Below are positions 23,517 through 30,526 of a stretch of 42,909 nucleotides of DNA, piece after piece. The stretch spans positions 1 to 42,909 of the forward strand of contig CAYLYS010000013.1 in assembly GCA_964388175.1 (NCBI GenBank), in the 5' to 3' direction. Position numbers and translations under genes: made by a program. Under the pieces are notes generated by a model, which was given only the letters and a program-made list of their open reading frames with translations, did not search any database and was not told the origin of the DNA. The number at the start of each line of letters is the position of its first letter. Within the stretch, counting starts at the first letter, position 1. This DNA comes from JAITWN01 sp964388175. Its GTDB lineage: Bacteria; Pseudomonadota; Gammaproteobacteria; SZUA-140.

Positions 23517-23840
23517 ATGCGCAGAAAAGCCTGTTTATCCGCCGCCTCTTATCTGATAATACTGCTCGGTGGCCTGAGCGCCGCCGCGCAGGCGACATCT
23601 GCCGCATCCGCCGGCAACAGCACCGAAGCGCTGCCCCACAGAGGCATGTCCATGACCCAAGTGGAACACAGCTTCGGTCATCCCGGCCAGGTGATCGAAG
23701 CAGTCGGCAGTCCGCCCATCACTCGCTGGATATATGAAGGATATACGGTCTATTTCGACCAGGCTTATGTCATACACTCCGTCTCCCATTCCACCCACGC
23801 AGGAAACACCGCCGCAAACGTCACCGCGTCTGCCCGCTGA
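23517..23840 (+). CDS. small exported protein, unknown function
   Basis: 107 aa. ATG 23517 is chosen because CAGGAG lies 7 nt upstream and it begins a clear signal peptide (MRRKACLSAASYLIILLGGLSAAAQA); earlier in-frame starts lack such support. The mature core is RGMSMTQVEHSFGHPGQVIEAVGSPPITRWIYEGYTVYFDQAYVIHSVSH. This resembles conserved hypothetical periplasmic proteins of gammaproteobacteria; the MTQVEHSFG/P-G and ITRWIYEGYTVYFD pattern recalls the SmpA/BamE-like fold, but that is only a resemblance. The last 16 residues are low complexity. The 3' end overlaps aguA by 74 bp in a different frame. Function not known. Confidence 0.75.
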   Translation: MRRKACLSAASYLIILLGGLSAAAQATSAASAGNSTEALPHRGMSMTQVEHSFGHPGQVIEAVGSPPITRWIYEGYTVYFDQAYVIHSVSHSTHAGNTAANVTASAR

Positions 23841-24909
23841 ATGGGCGCCGCAAAGCGGCGTCATGCTCACCTGGCCCCGGCCCGCAGGCGAGCGGAGCGA
23901 TCACCCGGGCGACGATGACCACCTGAATGATTACTGGGGCGACCACCTCGCCGAGGTGGAGACCGCGCTGGGCGTGTTCGCGGCGCAGATCAGCCGTCGC
24001 GAGAAAATCCTCGTCAGCTGCCGCGATGAAGCGCATCGCGCCCATGTCGGCGCCCTGCTCAGCGCCGCCGGCGCCGACATGGACGCGGCCTGCCTTTATC
24101 TCGCGCCTTCCAACGATATCTGGGCGCGCGATCACGGCCCCATCACCGTATTCGAGGGCGACGTTCCCGTGCTGCTCGACTTCACCTTCAACGGCTGGGG
24201 CGGCAAATACCCGGCTGCGCTCGACGACCACCTCACCCGCACCCTGCACGATCAGGGCGCCTTCGGCGAGACGCCGCTGCGCAGCCACGACTTCGTACTC
24301 GAAGGCGGCAGCATCGACAGCGACGGCGCCGGCACGCTGCTCACCACCAGCGCCTGCCTGCTCACGCCCGGGCGCAACACCGGCTGGTCGCGGGAAGACA
24401 TCACGCTCTATCTGCAACGCACGCTCGGCGTCACCCGCGTACTGTGGCTGGAACACGGCTGGCTCGCCGGTGACGACACCGACAGCCACATCGACATGCT
24501 GGCCCGTTTCTGCGATGCACGCACCATCGCCTACACGGTCTGCGAGGATCGCAGCGACGAACACTATGCGCCGCTCGCCGCCATGGCCGCGGAACTCACC
24601 GCGCTGCGCGATAGCGACGGCCGGCCCTATACCTTGATACCACTGCCGATACCGGCGCCGAAACGCGACGACAGCGGCGCCCGTCTGCCGGCGAGCTACG
24701 CCAATTTCCTCATCATCAACGGCGCCGTGCTGGTACCGACCTATGACGACGACAACGATGCCCTCGCCATCGAACGCCTGCGCCACGCCTTCCCGCAGCG
24801 GGAAATCATCGCCATACCGGCGCTCGCCCTGATCCGGCAATACGGCAGTCTGCATTGTGCTACCATGCAGCTACCCCATGGCATTGCGGTCCGAGGCGTC
24901 GCGGTCTGA
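23767..24909 (+). CDS. aguA: agmatine deiminase
   Basis: 380 aa; hydrolyses agmatine to N-carbamoylputrescine and ammonia (peptidyl-arginine deiminase family). Conserved start LPAEWAPQSGVMLTWPRP is reached only about 21 codons after the nearest ATG (23767), so the extra Pro/Thr-rich N-terminus overlaps the preceding gene by 74 bp. Motifs: NDIWARDHGPITVF (substrate Asp/Arg), FNGWGGKYPAALDD, FVLEGGSIDSDGAGTLLTT, WLEHGWLAGDDTDSHIDML and YGSLHCATMQLP with the catalytic Cys at about 364. The last motif is usually GGGxxHC, whereas here a Tyr replaces the first Gly. aguB follows after 34 bp. Together they form the agmatine-to-putrescine route. Confidence 0.93.
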   Translation: MSYTPSPIPPTQETPPQTSPRLPAEWAPQSGVMLTWPRPAGERSDHPGDDDHLNDYWGDHLAEVETALGVFAAQISRREKILVSCRDEAHRAHVGALLSAAGADMDAACLYLAPSNDIWARDHGPITVFEGDVPVLLDFTFNGWGGKYPAALDDHLTRTLHDQGAFGETPLRSHDFVLEGGSIDSDGAGTLLTTSACLLTPGRNTGWSREDITLYLQRTLGVTRVLWLEHGWLAGDDTDSHIDMLARFCDARTIAYTVCEDRSDEHYAPLAAMAAELTALRDSDGRPYTLIPLPIPAPKRDDSGARLPASYANFLIINGAVLVPTYDDDNDALAIERLRHAFPQREIIAIPALALIRQYGSLHCATMQLPHGIAVRGVAV

Positions 24910-24943
24910 ACCGGCCGCCGGCGCATACGATGGATAAACCCGG

Positions 24944-25846
24944 ATGAGCGGAAACAGGATCAGGATCGGTCTGGTGCAGCAGGCATGCGGCGCCGACCGC
25001 GACGAGAATCTGCGGCGCAGCGCCGAAGGCATCCGCACGGCCGCAGTCGGCGGCGCCGACCTGGTGCTGCTGCAGGAACTGCATACCGGCCCCTATTTCT
25101 GCCAGACCGAAGACACGGCGGTTTTCGATTTCGCCGAAACCATCCCCGGACCGAGCACCGAGCGGCTGGCCGCGCTGGCGGCGGAACTGAAGCTGGTCAT
25201 CGTCGCCTCCCTTTTCGAGCGGCGCGCGCCCGGCCTCTATCACAACACCGCCGTGGTGCTGGAAAAGGACGGCTCCATCGCCGGCATCTACCGCAAGATG
25301 CACATCCCCGACGATCCCGGCTTCTACGAGAAATTCTACTTCACGCCGGGAGACCTCGGCTTCACCCCGATCGAGACCTCGGTGGGACGCCTCGGCGTGC
25401 TGGTGTGCTGGGATCAATGGTATCCGGAAGCCGCGCGGCTGATGGCGCTCGCCGGCGCCGAGTTGCTGCTCTATCCCACCGCAATCGGCTGGGACATGCG
25501 CGACAGCGAAGACGAGCGTGCCAGGCAGCACGAAGCCTGGCGCACGGTGCAGCGTGCGCACGCCGTCGCCAACGGCCTGCCGGTGGCGGTATGCAATCGC
25601 GTCGGACACGAATCCGATCCGAGCGGACAAAGCGCGGGCATACGCTTCTGGGGCGGCAGCTTCGTCGCCGGGCCGCAGGGGGAAATCCTCGCCGACGCCG
25701 CCCGCCATGAATCAGGCGGCGAAGCGCAGGTGCTGCTTGCCGACATCGATCGCGCGCGCACTGAAACGGTACGGCGGATCTGGCCTTTTCTGCGCGACCG
25801 CAGGATCGATGCCTACGGCGACATCGTCCGCCGCTATCGCGATTGA
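24944..25846 (+). CDS. aguB: N-carbamoylputrescine amidase
   Basis: 300 aa nitrilase-superfamily enzyme; hydrolyses N-carbamoylputrescine to putrescine, CO2 and ammonia. The catalytic triad is visible as Glu45 (LLQELHTGPYF), Lys118 (YRKMHIPDDPGFYEK) and Cys155 (LVCWDQWYPEAARLMALAGAE). The PYFCQ and DPGFYEKFYFTPGDLGF segments are specific to the AguB branch. Length is normal. Start ATG 24944 with only a weak upstream purine stretch. It is directly downstream of aguA, and 48 bp upstream of the DAHP synthase-like gene, which may be co-transcribed. Putrescine made here would feed spermidine synthesis, whose by-product methylthioadenosine is handled by mtaD and mtnA. Confidence 0.95.
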   Translation: MSGNRIRIGLVQQACGADRDENLRRSAEGIRTAAVGGADLVLLQELHTGPYFCQTEDTAVFDFAETIPGPSTERLAALAAELKLVIVASLFERRAPGLYHNTAVVLEKDGSIAGIYRKMHIPDDPGFYEKFYFTPGDLGFTPIETSVGRLGVLVCWDQWYPEAARLMALAGAELLLYPTAIGWDMRDSEDERARQHEAWRTVQRAHAVANGLPVAVCNRVGHESDPSGQSAGIRFWGGSFVAGPQGEILADAARHESGGEAQVLLADIDRARTETVRRIWPFLRDRRIDAYGDIVRRYRD

Positions 25847-25894
25847 ACTCACACCTGACTCGACGAAAAACCGAACGTCTACGGAAACACCACG

Positions 25895-27019
25895 ATGATA
25901 CTGATACTGTCCCCCAATACCGACCGTGACAGCGACGAATTCCGCCGCTTGAGCGAGTACCTGGCCAACCTGCCCAATATCCAGACGCGCGTCCATCAGG
26001 AAACCGGCGTGCAGCAGACGCTGACCGAAATCTACCTCGTCGGCGACACACTCGGACTGTCCGATCAGGACATGGCCACGCTGCCGTGCGTGGAACGCGT
26101 GGTGCGGGTCTCGGAAGAATACCGCGTACTCGGACGCCACAAGCAGGACACGCGCCCGACATCCTTCGAATACAACGGGCTGCGCTTCGGCCAGGACACG
26201 CTGCACGTGTTCGCCGGCCTGTGCGCAGTCGATACGCCCGAACACGTCGAGGCGATGCTGAAGGTGCTGCGCGACAACGGCCAGGTCTGCACGCGCATGG
26301 GCGCCTACAAGCCGCGCACCAATCCCTACGCCTTCCAGGGTCACGGCAAGGACTGCCTGCCCTACGTCTTCGAGCTGGCAGGCAAGTACGGCATCAAGTG
26401 CATCGCCATGGAAATCACCCATGAGAACCACATCAACCAGATCCGCGATGCGCTCGACCTGACCGGCAATCCCACCGGCATCATGCTGCAGATCGGCACG
26501 CGCAACACACAGAACTTCGAACTGCTCAAGATCGTCGGCCGTCAGCATGAATTCCCGGTGCTGCTCAAGCGCGGCTTCGGCATCACGCTGGAGGAATCGC
26601 TGAACGCCGCCGAATATCTCGCCAGCGAAGGCAACCGCAAGGTGATCTTCGGCCTGCGCGGCATGAAAACCAATATGGGCGATCCGCATCGCAACTTCGT
26701 CGATTTCTCGCACGTCCCGGTGGTCAAGCGGCTGACGCGCATGCCGGTATGCATCGATCCTTCGCACTCGGTGGGCTCGCGCACGGCCGCGCCCGACGGC
26801 CTGCTCGATGTCATGCACGTCACCGCCCAGGGAGTGGTCGCGGGCGCCAACATGATCCTGGTCGATTTCCACCCCGCGCCGAGCAAGGCGCTGGTCGACG
26901 GACCGCAGGCGCTGCTGTGCGAGGAGCTGCCGCTGTTCCTCGAAGATGTGCGCATCGCGCGCGAAACCTATCTGCAGCGCGAGAAGATCGGCGAACGACT
27001 GCGCGGCCTCGCGGGTTGA
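25895..27019 (+). CDS. diverged DAHP synthase-family protein
   Basis: 374 aa. An N-terminal ferredoxin-like region (about 1-75, MILILSPNTDRDSDEF to VERVVRVSEEYRVLG) precedes a KDPG/DAHP-synthase-type barrel with GAYKPRTNPYAFQGHG, LQIGTRNTQNFELLK, LLKRGFGITLEESLNAAEYL and CIDPSHSVG. The same architecture as aroF at 3687, but the ligand motifs differ: GPCSVE is GLCAVD (Cys110 kept, Pro to Leu), the metal-binding Glu of LVEMHP is Asp324 (LVDFHP), and ERGVR is LRGMK. Asp335 and His291 are kept. It may be a second DAHP synthase with different regulation or an enzyme with a different aldehyde substrate; annotation as plain AroF/AroG would be over-confident. It follows aguAB by 48 bp and ends the plus-strand run before a 286-bp gap. 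Confidence 0.85.
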   Translation: MILILSPNTDRDSDEFRRLSEYLANLPNIQTRVHQETGVQQTLTEIYLVGDTLGLSDQDMATLPCVERVVRVSEEYRVLGRHKQDTRPTSFEYNGLRFGQDTLHVFAGLCAVDTPEHVEAMLKVLRDNGQVCTRMGAYKPRTNPYAFQGHGKDCLPYVFELAGKYGIKCIAMEITHENHINQIRDALDLTGNPTGIMLQIGTRNTQNFELLKIVGRQHEFPVLLKRGFGITLEESLNAAEYLASEGNRKVIFGLRGMKTNMGDPHRNFVDFSHVPVVKRLTRMPVCIDPSHSVGSRTAAPDGLLDVMHVTAQGVVAGANMILVDFHPAPSKALVDGPQALLCEELPLFLEDVRIARETYLQREKIGERLRGLAG

Positions 27020-27080
27020 ACGGGGCCGTGGAGGTCCCGCACTCCCCTTATCAAGAAACTCCGCGCCTCCAGCCATACCG

Positions 27081-27114
27081 CTCAGGCCGCACCGCTTCAG
27101 GCTTGCGGCCTGAG
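27081..27114. other. perfect 11-bp inverted repeat with an overlapping alternative stem
   Basis: Arms CTCAGGCCGCA (27081-27091) and TGCGGCCTGAG (27104-27114) are exact reverse complements with a 12-nt loop. Inside, TCAGGC (27097-27102) can pair instead with GCCTGA (27108-27113), so two mutually exclusive stems exist. It lies 62 bp after the DAHP synthase-like stop. No U-tract follows, so it is a weak terminator candidate or a regulatory switch. The remaining gap 27020-27305 holds a lone TTGACG (27132-27137) without a convincing -10. Confidence 0.45.
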
Positions 27115-27305
27115 TATCTCCCCGTATACAGTTGACGAAAATTTCTCGCCTGCGCGCTCAACAGCATTCATATGCGGCTGTCCTGCGCGGCGGACCACCG
27201 GGGCCCCGATCTCCAGGATCTGCCATTTTCATCCGCGATAACGTGATGGTGTGTTTCCATGGCCGTCCCATGCAAATCAGCAAACTGGAAGCGAATTAGC
27301 TGAGG

Positions 27306-30089
27306 ATGGGACAAGCGCGCCCGGAAGCTGCCCCGCACCCTCCCTCCTTCAGCCGGGCCCTGATCTCCAATATCGCCGGCCTGGTACTCACCGTCGGCGT
27401 GGCCCTGTTGATCGCGATGATCTGGCACGGCATCGTCAGCACCGGGAAGGCAGCACAACAGGAAATCACCGCAACACTCGACCGCGCCACGGAGCGCCTG
27501 CGGATTCTCGTCCAGGCGGCGGAGATGACCGCGGAATCCGCCGAACGCGCCGCGCGGAATCCCACCGTGACGAGCACCACGCTGCGCTCGACCCTGGAAC
27601 GCTCGCTGGCGGCATTCGAGCAACGGCCGGAATTGAGTTACCTCGGCATCGTCCTGCCGGAGACGGGCGAATACGGTAATCTGGAACGGACCGACGACGG
27701 CACGATCCTGCTCTGGCTCTTCCCCGGTACGCGCATCGAGGATCCGTTCACACGCAACTTCATCCTCACCGACCACGGCTTCCTGCCTCATACGGAATTT
27801 CCCACCAGCGGCTACGATCCGCGCCGCCGGCCGTTCTATCAGGCCGCGCTCAACGATACCGGCGAAGGCATATGGATGCCGAGCTATGAGTGGATCGTCC
27901 ATACCGACGGCAGCGAACCGCTCTGGGGCCTCAGCTATATGAAAGCGCTCAGGGATGACGGCGGCCATCTGGTCAGCGTGCTGGATGCCGACTTCGACAT
28001 CCCGGCACTGAACGCTTTTCTGCAATCCCTGGCGGCGGATTACGGCACCGGGTTCCAGATCGTGGAACTGGGGGAAACGCCGCGCCTGATCGGATCGCCG
28101 CAGGCGAAACGCTCGCCGCTGCCGCTGCCGCACGAACTCGCGCCGCTGCTCGCATTCACCGGCGATACCTTCGTCGACCGGATGACACTGGAAGGGGAGC
28201 GCCGCTGGGTCGCCGCACGCCGCCTGTCTCTCAAGGGCGGCATCTCCTGGCTGATCGTCGCTTCACGCAAAGATGCGCTCATCGAAGCGCCACTGCGGCG
28301 CCAACTGTATCAGGTCATCGGCATGGGTCTGGCCATCATGGCCGGCCTCGTATTGGTCTCGGCGCGCATGGCCCGCCGCCTGGGCAAACCGCTGGCGGCG
28401 CTGGAACAGCGCGTCACCGGTATCGCACGGCACGAACCCTCACCACAGGCGCCGACGGCCAGCCTCACGGCCGCCAGCGACGACTTCCACGAGACCCGGC
28501 TGCTGGGCGCCGCCTTCGATCGCATGGCCATCGCCATCCGTGAACGGGAACGCGAACTCGCCGCCCAGCACAGAGAACTGCTCGCAGCCAAGGAACAGCA
28601 AGTGGCTTCACTGGCGCTCAAGGCAGCCATTTTCGATTCCACCGGCACAGCGATCTTCAGTATCGACCGTCGGATGGACGTCATCGAGTGGAACGCCGCC
28701 GCCGAACGCCTGTTCGGGCGCGAACGGGCGCAGATTCTCGGCCGCCCCGTCTCCGCGGCGGTACACGCCCCGGACGGCCCCGCGCCCTGGGCCACCATCC
28801 TGACCGCCTCGGGCAGCGGCATCTTCCGGCTCAGCGGTGCCGGAGGAGCATTCGACGCGGAAGTGCTGCGCATCACCCTCAACCAGCACGGGCATGAAAT
28901 CCGCACCCTTTTTATCAACGACATCTCCGAACGCAAACGCGCCGAAGCCGCCCTGCGCGAGAGCCTGGCGCGCTTCCATGCCGCCGCCCGCGCCACCGGC
29001 GATGTCGTGTGGGACTGGGATCTGACCACCGACACCATCTGGTGGAATGAGAATTTTCAGATTCTCTTCGGTTATTCGGCGAGCGATATCGAACCGACCA
29101 TCGAATCGTGGAACCGCCGCCTGCATCCCCAGGACCGCGAACGCGTGATCGCTCACATCCACGCCGTCATCGACGACCACGAGGAAACCTGGGTCGACGA
29201 ATACCGTTTCCGCCGCAAGGACGGCACTTATGCCTATGTGTTCGACCGCGGCCAGGTGCTGCGCGATGCATCCGGTCGCAGCGTGCGCATGATCGGCGCC
29301 CTCCAGGACATCACCGAACGCAAGAAGGCGCATGCCCAGCTGCTCGTCTTCAACGCCGAACTCGAACAGCGCGTCGCCTTGCGCACGCAGGAACTCCAGA
29401 CGCTCAACAAGGAACTGGAAACCTTCTGCTACTCGGTCTCGCACGATCTGCGCGCGCCGCTGCGCGGCATCGCCGGCTTTGCCGAGATCCTCACCAGGAA
29501 CCATGCCGGCGCGCTCGACGACACCGCCCGGAACTACCTCGGACGCATCAACACCGCCACGCATCGCATGGACCAACTGATCGACGATCTGCTCGAACTC
29601 TCCCGCGTCTCGCGCGAAGAAATGCGCAGCGAACCGGTCGATCTCAGCGCCATCGCCCGCGAGATCCTCGCCCAGTTGCGCCAGCGCGCACCGGAGCGCG
29701 AGGTGGAAACCTTCGTCGAAGACGGTCTGCGCACCGTGGGCGATGCGCGCCTGCTGCGCATCGCGCTGGAAAACCTGCTCGGCAACGCGTGGAAATTCAC
29801 CAGCGGGACCTCCGCCGCCCGCATCTCCTTCACCGCGGCAGGCGCGGAACACGGCGCAGACGCCTTCGCCGTCAGCGACAACGGCGCCGGCTTCGACATG
29901 CGCTATGCGGACAAACTCTTCGGCCCCTTCCAGCGGCTGCACCGCGCGACGGAATTCCCCGGCACCGGCATCGGCCTCGCCACCGTCCAGCGTATCGTCT
30001 CCCGCCACGGCGCACGCATCTCGGCCAGCGCCGAACCCGGCAAGGGCGCAACGTTCATTCTTGCATTCAACGGCCGTGCCACGTCATGA
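27306..30089 (+). CDS. membrane sensor histidine kinase (periplasmic sensor, HAMP, two PAS, HisKA, HATPase)
   Basis: 927 aa. Transmembrane helices at about 18-42 and 334-355 enclose a periplasmic sensor of roughly 290 residues of dCache type (FPTSGYDPRRRPFYQAALNDTGEGIWMPSYEW is typical of such ligand-binding domains). A HAMP-like segment follows, then PAS 1 (about 436-545, ending FINDISERKRAEAAL) and PAS 2 with PAC (about 552-670, WDWDLTTDTIWWN to GALQDITERKKA). HisKA carries His713 in FCYSVSHDLRAPLRGIAGFAEIL, and the ATPase domain has ENLLGNAWKFT (N box), DNGAGFDM, FGPFQRLH and GTGIGLATV. The kinase core resembles phytochrome-type kinases. No receiver is attached, so the next gene, coupled by an ATGA overlap, is the likely partner. 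No clear Shine-Dalgarno at ATG 27306; the start is moderately certain. Confidence 0.9.
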   Translation: MGQARPEAAPHPPSFSRALISNIAGLVLTVGVALLIAMIWHGIVSTGKAAQQEITATLDRATERLRILVQAAEMTAESAERAARNPTVTSTTLRSTLERSLAAFEQRPELSYLGIVLPETGEYGNLERTDDGTILLWLFPGTRIEDPFTRNFILTDHGFLPHTEFPTSGYDPRRRPFYQAALNDTGEGIWMPSYEWIVHTDGSEPLWGLSYMKALRDDGGHLVSVLDADFDIPALNAFLQSLAADYGTGFQIVELGETPRLIGSPQAKRSPLPLPHELAPLLAFTGDTFVDRMTLEGERRWVAARRLSLKGGISWLIVASRKDALIEAPLRRQLYQVIGMGLAIMAGLVLVSARMARRLGKPLAALEQRVTGIARHEPSPQAPTASLTAASDDFHETRLLGAAFDRMAIAIRERERELAAQHRELLAAKEQQVASLALKAAIFDSTGTAIFSIDRRMDVIEWNAAAERLFGRERAQILGRPVSAAVHAPDGPAPWATILTASGSGIFRLSGAGGAFDAEVLRITLNQHGHEIRTLFINDISERKRAEAALRESLARFHAAARATGDVVWDWDLTTDTIWWNENFQILFGYSASDIEPTIESWNRRLHPQDRERVIAHIHAVIDDHEETWVDEYRFRRKDGTYAYVFDRGQVLRDASGRSVRMIGALQDITERKKAHAQLLVFNAELEQRVALRTQELQTLNKELETFCYSVSHDLRAPLRGIAGFAEILTRNHAGALDDTARNYLGRINTATHRMDQLIDDLLELSRVSREEMRSEPVDLSAIAREILAQLRQRAPEREVETFVEDGLRTVGDARLLRIALENLLGNAWKFTSGTSAARISFTAAGAEHGADAFAVSDNGAGFDMRYADKLFGPFQRLHRATEFPGTGIGLATVQRIVSRHGARISASAEPGKGATFILAFNGRATS

Positions 30090-30526
30090 ACGATAAAACC
30101 ATCCTGCTCGTCGAAGACAATGCGGACGACGAGGAACTCACCCTCCTCGCCTTCCAGCAGAACCACATCTACAACACCATGACCGTGGCGCGCGACGGCG
30201 CCGAGGCGCTCGATCTGCTCTTCGGCCGCGACGGCGAAGGCGGAAGCATCTCTCCCGCCTTCGTCCTGCTCGATCTCAAGCTGCCCAGGGTGGACGGGAT
30301 CGAGGTGCTGCGCCGCATCCGCGGCGACGAGCGCACCAGGCTCCTGCCCGTCGTGATTCTCACCTCCTCGCGCGAGGAGCAGGATCTCGTCGCCAGCTAC
30401 AGCCTCGGCGCCAACAGCTACGTGCGCAAGCCGGTCGACTTCGCCGAGTTCCTCGAAGCCATCCGCCAGCTCGGCTTATACTGGCTCCGGCTCAACGAAA
30501 CCCCGAGAAGGAAATCCACGCCATGA
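30086..30526 (+). CDS. stand-alone response regulator receiver (Rcp1-like)
   Basis: 146 aa, a single REC domain without output domain. Phospho-acceptor Asp63 (VLLDLKLPRVDG), acidic pair Glu10/Asp11 (LLVEDNADDEELTLLAF), Thr/Ser in ILTSSREEQDL and Lys115 (SYVRKPVDF) are all present. The VEDNxxDExLTLxAF start and the LGxYWLxLNExP end are typical of the Rcp family that partners phytochrome-like kinases. Its start (ATG 30086) overlaps the kinase stop by four bases, and its stop overlaps the start of the GGDEF/EAL gene in the same way, so all three are translated in a coupled chain. It probably receives phosphate from the upstream kinase, either as a sink or passing it through protein contact. Confidence 0.93.
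   Translation: MNDKTILLVEDNADDEELTLLAFQQNHIYNTMTVARDGAEALDLLFGRDGEGGSISPAFVLLDLKLPRVDGIEVLRRIRGDERTRLLPVVILTSSREEQDLVASYSLGANSYVRKPVDFAEFLEAIRQLGLYWLRLNETPRRKSTP

Noticed and set aside
27259..27303. Tiny upstream frames before the sensor kinase (14 codons from 27259, 9 codons from 27270)
   Set aside because: No Shine-Dalgarno before either, no amino-acid run suggesting attenuation, and no way to support translation from sequence alone.
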